The notes under the pieces are model-generated. The model was not told the origin of the DNA. It saw only the letters and a list, made by a program, of their open reading frames with translations, and made no database searches. A stretch of 64,000 nucleotides of DNA from Microbacterium faecale (GTDB lineage Bacteria > Actinomycetota > Actinomycetes > Actinomycetales > Microbacteriaceae). The number at the start of each line of letters is the position of its first letter. Within the stretch, counting starts at the first letter, position 1. The position numbers and the translations under genes are program-made. Shown one piece after another: positions 49,415 through 58,847 of this stretch. Location of the stretch: assembly GCF_014640975.1 (NCBI RefSeq), contig NZ_BMHO01000001.1, positions 1,064,166 to 1,128,165 of the forward strand, written 5' to 3'.

Positions 49415-49433
49415 CCATAGGATCTGTCTATGG
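49415..49433. promoter_or_regulatory. Inverted repeat overlapping the LysR start codon
   Basis: CCATAG (49415-49420), seven bases, CTATGG (49428-49433) is a perfect 6-bp inverted repeat in the 70-base divergent gap and covers the ATG of the LysR gene. A second, shorter pair GGAA (49391-49394) / TTCC (49402-49405) lies upstream. Either could be the autoregulatory LysR site controlling the exporter. Confidence 0.4.
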
Positions 49434-50392
49434 GTGAGGGAAGTGACGACGCCGCGTTGGACCCGCGCATCACGCTCGCCGGGTTGCGCCAACTCGTGGC
49501 GCTCGACAAGCACGGCTCGCTCAGCGCGGTCGCTCGTCATCTCGGGGTCAGCCAGCCCACGGTTTCGTCGAATCTCGCGCGGCTCGAGGAGGTGATGGGG
49601 ATCCCGCTGCTACTTCGCGGGACAACGGGCAGCACGCTGACATGCGAAGGCGCCGTGGCGGTGTCGGCAGCGCGCGCGGTGATCGCCGCCGCCGACGATC
49701 TTGCTCGGACGATCGAGGAGCTTCCGCAGCTGACGACGACGCCCCTGAGGATTGCCGCCAGCCTGACCATCGCCGAGCAGCTCGTTCCACGTTGGCTGGC
49801 GGATTCGCGCATTTCGAATCACATCGACCCCGGGCAGGCGACGCTCAAAGTCGGTAACTCCGATGCGGTCATGAGCTGGGTCGAAGGCGATGATGCGGAT
49901 ATCGGATTCGTCGAAGGCAATCGATTTCGCGAGGGGGTGACGCATACGCCGATTGGGAGCGACGAACTGGTCGCGGTGGTCGGACCCGCACATCCGTGGT
50001 TCTCGCAACGACCGCGCATCGCGGCAGCTGACCTCGCCCGCTCCGGGCTGGTGCTACGTGAACCTGGATCCGGCACCCGTGAGGTCATTCAGGACGCGTT
50101 CGCACAGGCGGGCGTGGCACTGCCTCGGCACCACCCGAGCTTCGGCTCGACCGCTGCTATCCTCACCGCGGTGCGACATGGCGATGCCGTCGCAGTGGCC
50201 TCCTGGCTTGCGGTCGAAGATGAGGTCGGCTCGGGCGCGCTGGTGGTGCTTGATGTGGCGGATGTCACGTTCGTCCGAAACCTGAGCGCAGTGTGGCGCG
50301 CGGGCGCGCTTCAGCGGGCCGACGCCGTTGAGCTCGTGACGAACGTTGCGAAGGTGTGGGGCGCGCCGGCGGGTATGCGCGGCATGTCGTAG
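49430..50392 (+). CDS. LysR-family transcriptional regulator (YeiE-like by context)
   Basis: A 320-residue LysR regulator. The HTH is LVALDKHGSLSAVARHLG then VSQPTVSSNLARLEEVMG; the effector domain runs LRIAASLTIAEQLVPRWLA ... GFVEGNRF ... VLREPGSGTREVIQDAFAQAG. The GSGT and EGNR-type residues resemble CysL/YeiE regulators that bind small sulfur or nitrogen oxyanions. Divergent from the YeiH exporter, which supports the YeiE comparison. It ends 19 bases from the convergent GT2 gene. Confidence 0.88.
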   Translation: MGEGSDDAALDPRITLAGLRQLVALDKHGSLSAVARHLGVSQPTVSSNLARLEEVMGIPLLLRGTTGSTLTCEGAVAVSAARAVIAAADDLARTIEELPQLTTTPLRIAASLTIAEQLVPRWLADSRISNHIDPGQATLKVGNSDAVMSWVEGDDADIGFVEGNRFREGVTHTPIGSDELVAVVGPAHPWFSQRPRIAAADLARSGLVLREPGSGTREVIQDAFAQAGVALPRHHPSFGSTAAILTAVRHGDAVAVASWLAVEDEVGSGALVVLDVADVTFVRNLSAVWRAGALQRADAVELVTNVAKVWGAPAGMRGMS

Positions 50393-50411
50393 CCCTACGG
50401 GCCAGAGCGTG

Positions 50412-51359
50412 TCAGTGAGGATCGCGGGGGCCGGACTCGGCGATCGCGAAGGCGTAGAGCGGGCGCGCCTGCACCTCTTCGTAGATGCGGCCGATGTACT
50501 GCCCGAGCACGCCGAGCATGAGCATCTGGATCCCGCCGAGCAGGAACATCCCCGCCGCGAGGAACGTCCAGCCCTCGACGACCGACTCCGGGTTCACCAT
50601 CCGCGAGATCGCGAGGTACACCGTCCACACGCCCGCCCCGACGGCGAGGATCATGCCCAGCGCGCTGATCACCCGCAGGGGGAACGAGCTGAACCCGAGG
50701 ATCCCGTCGGCCGCGAGCTTCAGCATCTTGCCGAGCGGATACCCGGTTTCGCCCGCGTGCCGCGCGTCGCGGTCGAAGTCGACGGCGCGCTGGTCGAAGC
50801 CGATCTCGGCGACCATGCCGCGCAGGAAGCGGTTGCGCTCGGGGTACCGGCGCAGCTCCTCGACGACGCGGCGGTCCATGAGCCGGAAGTCGCCCGTGTT
50901 GCGCGGGATGTCGATGCGCGCGAGCTTCGACAGGATCCAGTAGAAACCGCCCGCCGTCATGCGCTTGAAGAACCCGTCGTTGCGCGTGCGGCGCTTGGCG
51001 TAGGCGACGTCGGCGCCGTCCTCCCACGCCTCGATCAGCGCCACGGCGACCTCGGGCGGATCCTGCAGATCGCTGTCCATGACGATGACCGCGTCGGCGT
51101 CCGCCACGTCGAGGCCCGCCGTGACAGCGACCTGGTGGCCCTTGTTACGGGACAGCGCGTAGACAGAGACGCGTTCGTCGCGCTCGCGCAGCGCCCGGAT
51201 CGCGGGCAGGGAGCGGTCACGGGATCCGTCGTCGACGAACACGAATTCGCACGTGAAGCGGTCGGCAAGGCTCGCGGCGACCGCGCTGAGCCGCTCGTAG
51301 AGCACGGGAATGTTGTCCTGCTCGTTGTAGATCGGCAGCACGAACGCGAGAGTTCTCAT
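50412..51359 (-). CDS. Glycosyltransferase family 2, polyprenyl-phosphate sugar synthase type (GtrB/DPM1-like)
   Basis: A 315-residue membrane GT2 enzyme. The GT-A domain has LAFVLPIYNEQDNI, VFVDDGSRDRSL, SRNKGHQVAVTAGLD and the metal site VIVMDSDLQDPP; two C-terminal helices (~230-290) anchor it. Such enzymes make polyprenyl-phosphate-linked hexoses used outside the membrane. The ATG overlaps the upstream GT2 stop (ATGA); with GtrA at the head of the operon, this is a GtrA-GtrB type pair for glucosyl-type side groups. Confidence 0.9.
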   Translation of the reverse strand: MRTLAFVLPIYNEQDNIPVLYERLSAVAASLADRFTCEFVFVDDGSRDRSLPAIRALRERDERVSVYALSRNKGHQVAVTAGLDVADADAVIVMDSDLQDPPEVAVALIEAWEDGADVAYAKRRTRNDGFFKRMTAGGFYWILSKLARIDIPRNTGDFRLMDRRVVEELRRYPERNRFLRGMVAEIGFDQRAVDFDRDARHAGETGYPLGKMLKLAADGILGFSSFPLRVISALGMILAVGAGVWTVYLAISRMVNPESVVEGWTFLAAGMFLLGGIQMLMLGVLGQYIGRIYEEVQARPLYAFAIAESGPRDPH

Positions 51360-52183
51360 CGCTTCACCATCCCCAGCACGCGATAGACGATACGGCGCTG
51401 ACGGGCGAGAGCGCGAGCGCGGCGCACCCCGCGGGCGACATCGTCGGGCGAGACCTCGCGGAACATGCGGCCCGCTTCGGCGAAGAGCCGGCTCATCTCG
51501 TCGGCCTGCTGGTCGACGAGCGCGACCGACCACTGCCCGCCCGAGATGCGGAACGTCGAGGCGACGTCGTCATCGCGCACGAAGGATCCGTGCTGCAGCA
51601 CCGCGTAGTACGTCGCGACGTCGATCGCGTACGACCAATCGCCCTGCCAGCCGCCCGCCGCGGTGAACGCACCGCGACGCATCATCACGGCGCCCGGCTC
51701 GCCGAACGGGTTCGTGCCGCTGCGCACCGAGGCGCGCACCGCGGATCCGCCCGTCATCTCGGCCTCGAGGCCCTGCAGGCCGCGACGCTTCGAGATGGTT
51801 CGGCCCGTGGCGTCGATGATCCGCCGCCGACCTCCGACGAGCGCTGCGTCCGGGTGCGCGCGCAGTAATGCGAGCTGGCGGGCGAGGGATCCGGGGGTCA
51901 CGGTGTCGTCACCCGGCAGCAGCTTGAGGAACTCACCGCGCGCCTCGTCGGTCACGGCCGTCCAGTTCGCGGCGGCGCCGCCGCCCGCACCGATCCGCAT
52001 GATGCGTACCCGAGGATCACTCTCGAACTTGCGGGCGATCTCCTCGGTGCCGTCGGTCGACGCGTGATCGGAGATGATCAGCTCGAGGTCGACCTCCGCC
52101 TGGTCGAGCACCGAGCGGATCGAGTCCGCGAGACTGTCCGACTGCTGATACGCGGGGATCACGACGGAGAGATCCGGCTTCAT
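51356..52183 (-). CDS. Glycosyltransferase family 2
   Basis: A 275-residue GT2 enzyme: LSVVIPAYQQSDSLADSI at the start, LIISDHASTDGTEEIA, and LKLLPGDDTVTPGSL supplying the acidic metal site. The family's acceptor region is FGEPGAVMMRRGAF and GGWQGDWSYAIDVATYY. No membrane helix is visible. ATG 52183 overlaps the GtrA stop, so it is the middle gene of a tightly coupled GtrA-GT2-GT2 operon. Confidence 0.88.
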   Translation of the reverse strand: MKPDLSVVIPAYQQSDSLADSIRSVLDQAEVDLELIISDHASTDGTEEIARKFESDPRVRIMRIGAGGGAAANWTAVTDEARGEFLKLLPGDDTVTPGSLARQLALLRAHPDAALVGGRRRIIDATGRTISKRRGLQGLEAEMTGGSAVRASVRSGTNPFGEPGAVMMRRGAFTAAGGWQGDWSYAIDVATYYAVLQHGSFVRDDDVASTFRISGGQWSVALVDQQADEMSRLFAEAGRMFREVSPDDVARGVRRARALARQRRIVYRVLGMVKR

Positions 52184-52671
52184 TGCTTGTCCTTTGCGCT
52201 GCGGCGGAACGAGAACTGGCTGTGTCCAAACCAGCTGAGGATCACGTACGCCACCGTGAAGAGCAGCTGCGCGACGATGCGGTTCCAGCCGAGCCCGATG
52301 GTCAGCGCAGGGACGACGATGAGGTTGAGCGGGAAGATCACGACGTAGACGAGCTGGAACCGCATGAGATCCAGCCAGAAGTGACCCTTCACGCGGAACA
52401 CGATGTGGCGGTAGAGGAAGAACGCGCTGATCGACGAGACCACCTGAGCGCACGCGATCACGGCGAAATCGGCCCAGTCCGCGCCGGGCGCCACGGCGTC
52501 GAAGAGCGCCGAGAGCAACACGAACCACACGAAGCCGACGCCCGTGTTGATGCCGCCGACGACGAGGAACGCGAAGGCGCGATTCTTGAAGAGCTTCAGG
52601 AGGGGGCCGTCCGGCCCCGTCATCCCGGCGACGGTTTCGTCGTCGTCGCCGCCCTGCTGCTCGTTGGTCAC
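52180..52671 (-). CDS. GtrA-family membrane protein
   Basis: A 163-residue protein with four hydrophobic helices between ~32 and 150 and the family marks FLVVGGINTGVGFVWF and FFLYRHIVFRVKG, ending SWFGHSQFSFRR. GtrA-like proteins are thought to flip or help use polyprenyl-phosphate sugars made by GtrB-like enzymes. GTG 52671 is the start. It heads the GT2 operon and is divergent from the ribosomal operon. Confidence 0.88.
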   Translation of the reverse strand: MTNEQQGGDDDETVAGMTGPDGPLLKLFKNRAFAFLVVGGINTGVGFVWFVLLSALFDAVAPGADWADFAVIACAQVVSSISAFFLYRHIVFRVKGHFWLDLMRFQLVYVVIFPLNLIVVPALTIGLGWNRIVAQLLFTVAYVILSWFGHSQFSFRRSAKDKQ

Positions 52672-52851
52672 GTGCGTCCTCGGTCGAAGATCCGCGGTTC
52701 GCGCATTCCGCTGCGCCGCCGCCGATGCCAGACTAGGGTGTGTCCCCGGCTGCGAGGTGTGTGAACGCGCGCAGTGGGCGTTGCTGAGAGCTCGCCGAGG
52801 CGGGTGGGCGGATCCGCACCAGCACGCGGATCGCGGCGCGACACGCCCGGG

Positions 52852-52881
52852 TTGCTCTGAGGGGTGTTCGGCTGGCAGAAT
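52852..52881 (+). promoter_or_regulatory. Probable S10 operon promoter
   Basis: TTGCTC (52852-52857), 18 bases, CAGAAT (52876-52881) preceded by TGG, as in an extended -10. It is the best candidate in the 489-base gap and implies a ~270-base untranslated leader. The gap 52672-52851 shows no gene. Confidence 0.55.
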
Positions 52882-52931
52882 AGTTCAGTTCCACATTTCG
52901 GCGCGCGCATTACGCGAAGGCGCTGAATCAC

Positions 52932-53076
52932 TGCACTGGCAGTGCACAGGCGGCGCGAGACGCGCACAGTCCTGGGCCGCGGGCAGAGGAATACCTCACA
53001 TCCCACAGAACGCAGGTTTTCCTGCGCGCGTGCGGATTTGAAACGTGAACAGTTGGCACGGGGCCTCGCCAGAGGC
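52932..53076 (+). promoter_or_regulatory. Structured S10 operon leader
   Basis: The leader contains a perfect dyad TGCACTG-G-CAGTGCA (52932-52946), a tetraloop hairpin CGCAGG-TTTT-CCTGCG (53011-53026) and GCCTC-GCCA-GAGGC (53063-53076). In E. coli the S10 leader is folded and bound by L4 for feedback control; a comparable role here is inferred from position and structure only. Confidence 0.45.
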
Positions 53077-53160
53077 GTCGGTGTCCGCCCAAAGGGTGTC
53101 CGGAGGGCACGTGCGTCCAATGCCCGAGAGGTACGACGCTGAATGAGAGTGAGCAGACAA

Positions 53161-53469
53161 ATGGCGGGACAGAAGATCCGCATTCGCCTGAAGTCGTACG
53201 ACCATGAGGTCATCGACTCGTCGGCACGCAAGATCGTCGACACCGTGACCCGCGCCGGCGCGCAGGTCGTGGGCCCGGTGCCCCTCCCGACGGAGAAGAA
53301 CGTCGTGGCGGTTATCCGTTCGCCCCACAAGTACAAGGACAGCCGCGAGCACTTCGAGAAGCGCACCCACAAGCGCCTCATCGACATCGTTGACCCCACC
53401 CCGAAGGCGGTCGACTCGCTCATGCGTCTGGACCTCCCGGCCGACGTCAACATCGAGATCAAGCTCTGA
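53161..53469 (+). CDS. rpsJ: Ribosomal protein S10
   Basis: 102 residues, the standard bacterial length. [18 protein letters not shown] near the start and the central loop [17 protein letters not shown] are diagnostic for S10, a 30S head protein that also serves as NusE in antitermination. ATG 53161 follows GAGAGTGAG; an in-frame start at 53143 would add residues not found in the family. First gene of the S10 operon, nine bases ahead of rplC. Confidence 0.98.
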   Translation: MAGQKIRIRLKSYDHEVIDSSARKIVDTVTRAGAQVVGPVPLPTEKNVVAVIRSPHKYKDSREHFEKRTHKRLIDIVDPTPKAVDSLMRLDLPADVNIEIKL

Positions 53470-53477
53470 GGTTCGAC

Positions 53478-54137
53478 ATGGCTGACATCAACAACAAGAT
53501 TTCGAAGGGCATGCTCGGCAAGAAGCTCGGCATGACCCAGGTGTGGAACGAGAGCGGCAAGCTCGTTCCCGTCACGGTGCTCGAGCTCGCGCCGAACGTC
53601 GTCACGCAGATCCGCTCGACTGAGAAGGACGGCTACAACGCCGTTCAGATCGCGGCCGGCGACATCGACCCGCGCAAGGTCACGAAGCCGGCTTCGGGCC
53701 ACTTCGAGGCTGCCGGCGTGACGCCGCGTCGCAAGGTCACCGAGATCCGCACGGCCGACGCCGCCGAGTACTCGGCCGGCCAGGAGATCACGGTCGACGC
53801 CACGTTCGAGGCCGGCCAGCTCGTCGACGTTGTCGGCACGAGCAAGGGCAAGGGCTTCGCCGGTGTGATGAAGCGTCACAACTTCGCCGGTGTCGGTGCG
53901 TCCCACGGTCAGCACCGCAACCACCGCAAGCCCGGTTCGATCGGCGCGTCCGCGACGCCGAGCCGCGTCTTCAAGGGCACGCGCATGGCCGGCCGCATGG
54001 GCGGCGAGCGCGTGACCGTCCTCAACCTCACGGTGCACGCCGTCGACGCCGAGAAGGGACTGCTGCTCGTCAAGGGCGCCGTCCCCGGTGCGCGCGGCCG
54101 CGTCGTGTACGTCCGCAACGCAGTGAAGGGGGCCTGA
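53478..54137 (+). CDS. rplC: Ribosomal protein L3
   Basis: 219 residues. [11 protein letters not shown] at the start and the long internal loop [21 protein letters not shown], which reaches toward the peptidyl-transferase centre, identify L3. [20 protein letters not shown] is also conserved. It is one of the first proteins to bind 23S rRNA. Eight bases after rpsJ, five before rplD. Confidence 0.98.
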   Translation: MADINNKISKGMLGKKLGMTQVWNESGKLVPVTVLELAPNVVTQIRSTEKDGYNAVQIAAGDIDPRKVTKPASGHFEAAGVTPRRKVTEIRTADAAEYSAGQEITVDATFEAGQLVDVVGTSKGKGFAGVMKRHNFAGVGASHGQHRNHRKPGSIGASATPSRVFKGTRMAGRMGGERVTVLNLTVHAVDAEKGLLLVKGAVPGARGRVVYVRNAVKGA

Positions 54138-54142
54138 GTTAG

Positions 54143-54799
54143 ATGGCTAACTCGAGTCTCGCTCTCGACGTCCTCGGCACCGACGGGAAGAAGACCGGCA
54201 CGGTCGACCTGCCCGCCAGCGTGTTCGACGTCAAGACGAACATTCCGCTGATCCACCAGGTCGTCACCGCACAGCTTGCTGCGGCGCGCCAGGGCACCCA
54301 CTCGACGAAGCGTCGCGGTGAGGTCTCCGGTACCGGCGCCAAGCCGTTCAAGCAGAAGGGCACCGGCCGCGCCCGTCAGGGTTCGATCCGTCAGCCCGAG
54401 CACCGCGGCGGCGGCATCGTCCACGGACCCAAGCCGCGCGACTACTCGCAGCGCACGCCCAAGAAGATGATCGCGGCGGCCCTTGCTGGCCTGCTCAGCG
54501 ACCGTCTGCGCGGCGAGCGCATCCACGTGGTCGACTCGTTCGGCGTCGACGCACCGTCGACGAAGGCCGCGTCGGGCTTCCTGAAGACGTTCACGGCTGA
54601 GCAGAAGACGCTCGTCGTCCTCGACCGCGAGGACGAGAACGGCTACCTCAGCGTCCGCAACCTCGGCAACGTGCACGTGCTCGTGGCCGACCAGCTCAAC
54701 GCCTACGACATCGTCCGCAGCGACGACATCGTCTTCACCAAGGCCGCCATCGACGCGTTCATCGCGCAGAAGGCCGGCTCGAAGGAGGTCTCGGCATGA
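54143..54799 (+). CDS. rplD: Ribosomal protein L4
   Basis: 218 residues with the exit-tunnel loop [20 protein letters not shown] then [12 protein letters not shown], and a globular part ending in the typical LLVLD-type strands ([10 protein letters not shown]). L4 is an early assembly protein and, in E. coli, the repressor of its own operon, which is relevant to the folded leader here. Stop overlaps rplW (ATGA). Confidence 0.98.
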   Translation: MANSSLALDVLGTDGKKTGTVDLPASVFDVKTNIPLIHQVVTAQLAAARQGTHSTKRRGEVSGTGAKPFKQKGTGRARQGSIRQPEHRGGGIVHGPKPRDYSQRTPKKMIAAALAGLLSDRLRGERIHVVDSFGVDAPSTKAASGFLKTFTAEQKTLVVLDREDENGYLSVRNLGNVHVLVADQLNAYDIVRSDDIVFTKAAIDAFIAQKAGSKEVSA

Positions 54800-55095
54800 C
54801 CGCGATCAACAAGGACCCGCGCGACATCATCCTCGCTCCGGTGGTCTCCGAGAAGAGCTACGGCATGATCGACGAGGGCAAGTACACGTTCATCGTGGAC
54901 CCCCGCGCGAACAAGACCGAGATCAAGCTCGCGATCGAGAAGATCTTTGGCGTGAAGGTCGCCTCGGTGAACACTCAGAACCGCCAGGGCAAGACCCGTC
55001 GCACCCGATTCGGCACCGGCAAGCGCAAGGACGTCAAGCGCGCCATTGTGACGCTCTCGTCGGGCACCATCGACATCTTCACGGCTGTCGCCTGA
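54796..55095 (+). CDS. rplW: Ribosomal protein L23
   Basis: 99 residues. [23 protein letters not shown] and the conserved [21 protein letters not shown] identify L23, which lies at the tunnel exit and docks trigger factor and SRP. Start overlaps rplD stop. Confidence 0.98.
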   Translation: MTAINKDPRDIILAPVVSEKSYGMIDEGKYTFIVDPRANKTEIKLAIEKIFGVKVASVNTQNRQGKTRRTRFGTGKRKDVKRAIVTLSSGTIDIFTAVA

Positions 55096-55122
55096 TAGCT
55101 GGGAAGGATCAAAGGAACGAAT

Positions 55123-55962
55123 ATGGCTATTCGCAACTACAAGCCCACGACCCCCGGTCGCCGCGGCTCGTCGGTGGCTGACTTCGCCGAGATCACACGC
55201 TCGACGCCCGAGAAGTCGCTGCTGCGTCCGCTGTCGAAGTCTGGTGGCCGCAACAACCAGGGCCGCATCACGACGCGTCACATCGGTGGTGGCCACAAGC
55301 GCCAGTACCGTGTGATCGACTTCCGTCGCGCCGACAAGGACGGCGTGAACGCGAAGGTCGCGCACATCGAGTACGACCCGAACCGCACGGCGCGCATCGC
55401 GCTCCTGCACTACGTCGACGGCACCAAGCGCTACATCCTCGCTCCGGCGAAGCTGAAGCAGGGCGACATCGTCGAGTCGGGTGTTGGCGCGGACATCAAG
55501 CCGGGCAACAACCTCCCGATGCGCAACATCCCCACGGGTACCGTGCTCCACAACGTCGAGCTCCGGCCCGGCGGCGGTGCGAAGCTCGCGCGCTCGGCGG
55601 GAGCCTCGGTGCGCCTCGTCGCAAAGGACGGTCCCTACGCGCAGCTCCGTCTGCCGTCGGGTGAGGTCCGCAACATCGACGCGCGCTGCCGCGCCACGAT
55701 CGGCGAGGTCGGCAACGCCGAGCAGTCGAACATCAACTGGGGCAAGGCAGGCCGCAAGCGCTGGAAGGGCGTTCGCCCGACCGTCCGCGGTGTCGTGATG
55801 AACCCGATCGACCACCCGCACGGTGGTGGTGAAGGTCGCACCTCCGGTGGACGCCACCCGGTGTCGCCGTGGGGCCAGGTCGAGGGCCGCACCCGTCGTC
55901 CCAACAAGGAAAGCGACAAGTACATCGTGCGTCGTCGCCCGTCCGGCAAGAACCGCAAGTAG
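55123..55962 (+). CDS. rplB: Ribosomal protein L2
   Basis: 279 residues. [38 protein letters not shown], and the C-terminal [20 protein letters not shown] with the His residues near the peptidyl-transferase centre are diagnostic. L2 supports subunit joining and peptide-bond formation. GGAAGG lies upstream of ATG 55123. Confidence 0.98.
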   Translation: MAIRNYKPTTPGRRGSSVADFAEITRSTPEKSLLRPLSKSGGRNNQGRITTRHIGGGHKRQYRVIDFRRADKDGVNAKVAHIEYDPNRTARIALLHYVDGTKRYILAPAKLKQGDIVESGVGADIKPGNNLPMRNIPTGTVLHNVELRPGGGAKLARSAGASVRLVAKDGPYAQLRLPSGEVRNIDARCRATIGEVGNAEQSNINWGKAGRKRWKGVRPTVRGVVMNPIDHPHGGGEGRTSGGRHPVSPWGQVEGRTRRPNKESDKYIVRRRPSGKNRK

Positions 55963-55974
55963 GAGTTCAAGAAG

Positions 55975-56256
55975 ATGCCACGCAGTCTGAAGAAGGGCCC
56001 CTTCGTCGACGAGCACCTGCTTCGCAAGGTTGTCTCGCAGAACGAGGCGGGGTCGAAGAACGTCATCAAGACCTGGTCGCGTCGCTCGATGATCGTCCCG
56101 GCAATGCTGGGTCACACGATCGCCGTGCACGACGGACGCAAGCACATCCCCGTGTTCGTGTCCGAGTCCATGGTCGGCCACAAGCTGGGCGAGTTCGCGC
56201 CCACCCGTACCTTCCGCGGCCACGTGAAGGACGACAAGAAGGGCCGTCGCCGCTGA
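55975..56256 (+). CDS. rpsS: Ribosomal protein S19
   Basis: 93 residues: [18 protein letters not shown] at the start, [20 protein letters not shown] and [15 protein letters not shown] are conserved S19 segments. S19 forms a head pair with S13. Twelve bases after rplB. Confidence 0.98.
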   Translation: MPRSLKKGPFVDEHLLRKVVSQNEAGSKNVIKTWSRRSMIVPAMLGHTIAVHDGRKHIPVFVSESMVGHKLGEFAPTRTFRGHVKDDKKGRRR

Positions 56257-56281
56257 CGCGGCGACGCAAGAGGAGTAAGAA

Positions 56282-56677
56282 ATGGTGGAGTCCATCGCAC
56301 GCGTGCGACACATCCGCGTGACCCCTCAGAAGGCTCGTCGTGTCGCCCAGCTCATCAAGGGAAAGCAGGCCGATGAGGCCCTCGCGATCCTGAAGTTCGC
56401 CGCGCAGAGCGCATCCGACCCGATCTACAAGCTCGTCGAGTCGGCCAAGGCGAACGCCGTGGTGAAGGCTGACGCAGCAGGCGAGTCGCTGAATGAAGAA
56501 GATCTGTTCGTCAAGAACGCCTTCGTGGACGAGGGGATTACGCTGAAGCGTTTCCGCCCCCGTGCCCAGGGTCGCGCCGACCAGATCAAGAAGCGCACGA
56601 GCCACATCACGGTCGTGCTCTCGACGCCCGAGGCCGCCAACGTGGCAGCGGGCAGCAACAAGAAGGCGAGCAAGTAA
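56282..56677 (+). CDS. rplV: Ribosomal protein L22
   Basis: 131 residues; [19 protein letters not shown] and the extended beta hairpin tip [20 protein letters not shown] identify L22, which lines the exit tunnel where macrolide resistance changes map. A short Ala/Lys tail follows. Stop and rpsC start share a base (TAATG). Confidence 0.98.
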   Translation: MVESIARVRHIRVTPQKARRVAQLIKGKQADEALAILKFAAQSASDPIYKLVESAKANAVVKADAAGESLNEEDLFVKNAFVDEGITLKRFRPRAQGRADQIKKRTSHITVVLSTPEAANVAAGSNKKASK

Positions 56678-57438
56678 TGGGACAGAAGATCAACCCTTAC
56701 GGCTTCCGTCTCGGCATCACGACGGACCACACGTCGCGGTGGTTCGCTGACTCGACGAAGCCGGGTCAGCGCTACGCTGACTACGTTGCTGAGGACATCC
56801 GGATCCGCGAGCTTCTGCAGAAGAACCTCGACCGTGCCGGTGTGAGCCGCATCGACCTCGAGCGCACCAAGGACCGCGTGCGCGTCGACATCCACACCGC
56901 CCGCCCGGGCATCGTCATCGGGCGTCGTGGTGCGGAGGCCGAGCGCATCCGTGGCGAGCTCGAGAAGCTGACGAGCAAGCAGATCCAGCTGAACATCCTC
57001 GAGGTCAAGAACCCCGAGGCCGACGCTCAGCTCGTGGCGCAGGGCGTCGCCGAGCAGCTCGCCGCGCGCGTGGCCTTCCGCCGCGCGATGCGCAAGGGGC
57101 TGCAGGGCGCGATGCGCGCGGGCGCCAAGGGCGTTCGGATCCAGGTCTCCGGTCGCCTCGGCGGCGCCGACATGAGCCGCACCGAGTTCTACCGCGAGGG
57201 TCGTGTGCCGCTGCACACGCTGCGCGCGAACATCGACTACGGCTTCTACGAGGCGAAGACCACCTTCGGCCGCATCGGCGTGAAGGTCTGGGTCTACAAG
57301 GGTGACCTCACGAACAAGGAGCTCGCTCGCGAGGAGGCTTCGAAGAAGCCTGCACGCGGCGACCGTGGCGGCCGTCGTGGACCGCGTCGCAACGACGCCG
57401 GCGCCGACAAGAGGGCCCCGGAAGGAGCATCGGCGTAA
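56677..57438 (+). CDS. rpsC: Ribosomal protein S3
   Basis: 253 residues. [14 protein letters not shown], the KH-domain motif [16 protein letters not shown], and RREGRV-type segments ([20 protein letters not shown]) are typical of S3, which helps mRNA entry and helicase activity. A ~35-residue Arg/Gly-rich C-terminal tail is seen, common in actinobacteria. Stop overlaps rplP start. Confidence 0.98.
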   Translation: MGQKINPYGFRLGITTDHTSRWFADSTKPGQRYADYVAEDIRIRELLQKNLDRAGVSRIDLERTKDRVRVDIHTARPGIVIGRRGAEAERIRGELEKLTSKQIQLNILEVKNPEADAQLVAQGVAEQLAARVAFRRAMRKGLQGAMRAGAKGVRIQVSGRLGGADMSRTEFYREGRVPLHTLRANIDYGFYEAKTTFGRIGVKVWVYKGDLTNKELAREEASKKPARGDRGGRRGPRRNDAGADKRAPEGASA

Positions 57439-57857
57439 TGCTTATCCCCCGCAAGGTGAAATTCCGTAAGCAGCACCGTCCCGACCGCCGCGGCCAGGCA
57501 ACTGGTGGCACGCGCGTCACGTTCGGTGAGTACGGGATCCAGGCGCTCACGCCGGCCTATGTGACGAACCGTCAGATCGAAGCCGCGCGTATCGCCATGA
57601 CCCGTCACATCAAGCGAGGTGGAAAGGTCTGGATCAACATCTTCCCTGACCGCCCGCTCACCAAGAAGCCTGCTGAAGTCCGCATGGGTTCCGGTAAGGG
57701 ATCCCCGGAGTTCTGGGTTGCCAACGTCAAGCCGGGCCGCGTCCTCTTCGAGGTCGCGGGTGTGAGCGAAGAGCTCGCCAAGGGCGCGTTGAGCCGGGCA
57801 ATGCACAAGCTGCCGCTCAAGGCACGCATCATCAAGCGCGAGGAGGGCGACGCGTAA
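57438..57857 (+). CDS. rplP: Ribosomal protein L16
   Basis: 139 residues. [15 protein letters not shown], the loop [19 protein letters not shown] and the C-terminal [11 protein letters not shown] are diagnostic for L16, which contacts A-site tRNA. Coupled to rpsC and rpmC by one-base overlaps. Confidence 0.98.
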   Translation: MLIPRKVKFRKQHRPDRRGQATGGTRVTFGEYGIQALTPAYVTNRQIEAARIAMTRHIKRGGKVWINIFPDRPLTKKPAEVRMGSGKGSPEFWVANVKPGRVLFEVAGVSEELAKGALSRAMHKLPLKARIIKREEGDA

Positions 57858-58162
57858 TGGCGATCGGCACCAAGGAGCTCGCCCCGAGCGAGCTCGACAC
57901 GTTCGAAGACCAGCGCCTCCTCGAGGAGCTGCGGAAGTCCAAGGAAGAGCTGTTCAACCTGCGCTTCCAGTCGGCGACCGGTCAGCTGGAGAGCCACGGC
58001 CGCATCCGCGCCGTCAAGCGCGACATCGCGCGGCTCTACACGGTGATCCGCGAGCGCGAGCTCGGGATCCGCGCGACCCCGGACCCCGCGGCCCCCAAGA
58101 AGGCCAAGAAGAGCAAGGCGAAGAAGGCCGATGAGGCTGCCGCCGAGGGAGAGACTGAGTGA
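57857..58162 (+). CDS. rpmC: Ribosomal protein L29 with extended tail
   Basis: 101 residues. The L29 core is two helices ([18 protein letters not shown] and [19 protein letters not shown]); a Lys/Ala-rich tail of ~30 residues ([15 protein letters not shown]) makes it longer than the usual 60-70. Such tails are common in Micrococcales. L29 lies beside L23 at the tunnel exit. One-base overlap with rpsQ. Confidence 0.97.
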   Translation: MAIGTKELAPSELDTFEDQRLLEELRKSKEELFNLRFQSATGQLESHGRIRAVKRDIARLYTVIRERELGIRATPDPAAPKKAKKSKAKKADEAAAEGETE

Positions 58163-58446
58163 TGGCTAGCGAGAAGAAGGCCGAGCAGGCTGTCGAGCGC
58201 GGCTACCGCAAGTCGGAGCGCGGCTACGTCGTCAGCGACAAGATGGACAAGACGATTGTCGTCGAGGTCGAGGACCGTATGAAGCACCCGCTCTACGGCA
58301 AGATCCTGCGCCGTACGAAGAAGCTCAAGGCGCACGACGAGCAGAACAGCGCCGGCATCGGCGACGTCGTCGTCATCAACGAGACCCGTCCGTACAGCGC
58401 CACCAAGCGCTGGCGCCTGGTCGAGATCGTCGAAAAGGCCAAGTAA
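58162..58446 (+). CDS. rpsQ: Ribosomal protein S17
   Basis: 94 residues. [20 protein letters not shown] and [19 protein letters not shown], plus [20 protein letters not shown], identify S17, a primary 16S rRNA binder with an OB fold. ATG 58162 is preferred over the GTG one codon earlier because it forms the TGATG junction with rpmC. Confidence 0.98.
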   Translation: MASEKKAEQAVERGYRKSERGYVVSDKMDKTIVVEVEDRMKHPLYGKILRRTKKLKAHDEQNSAGIGDVVVINETRPYSATKRWRLVEIVEKAK

Positions 58447-58475
58447 GCCTGCGGGCTCACTTGAAGGAGTAACCA

Positions 58476-58844
58476 GTGATTCAGAACGAATCTCGCCTCA
58501 AGGTCGCCGACAACTCCGGCGCGAAGGAGCTGCTCACGATCCGCGTTCTCGGTGGCTCTGCCCGCCGTTACGCGGGCGTGGGTGACACCATCGTCGCGAC
58601 GGTCAAGGATGCGATCCCGGGCGGCAACGTGAAGAAGGGCGACATCGTCAAGGCGGTTGTCGTCCGCACCGTGAAGCAGACGCGCCGCGACGACGGCTCA
58701 TACATCAAGTTCGACGAGAACGCTGCCGTCATCCTCGCCAACAACGGCGAGCCCCGCGGTACGCGTATCTTCGGGCCGGTCGGCCGCGAGCTTCGCGACC
58801 GTAAGTTCATGAAGATCGTCTCGCTCGCTCCGGAGGTGCTGTAA
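58476..58844 (+). CDS. rplN: Ribosomal protein L14
   Basis: 122 residues, invariant bacterial length. [39 protein letters not shown] and the ending [14 protein letters not shown] are diagnostic. GTG start preceded by GAAGGAG. The 29-base gap from rpsQ marks the classic S10/spc boundary, but no separate promoter is evident. Confidence 0.98.
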   Translation: MIQNESRLKVADNSGAKELLTIRVLGGSARRYAGVGDTIVATVKDAIPGGNVKKGDIVKAVVVRTVKQTRRDDGSYIKFDENAAVILANNGEPRGTRIFGPVGRELRDRKFMKIVSLAPEVL

Positions 58845-58847
58845 CTC

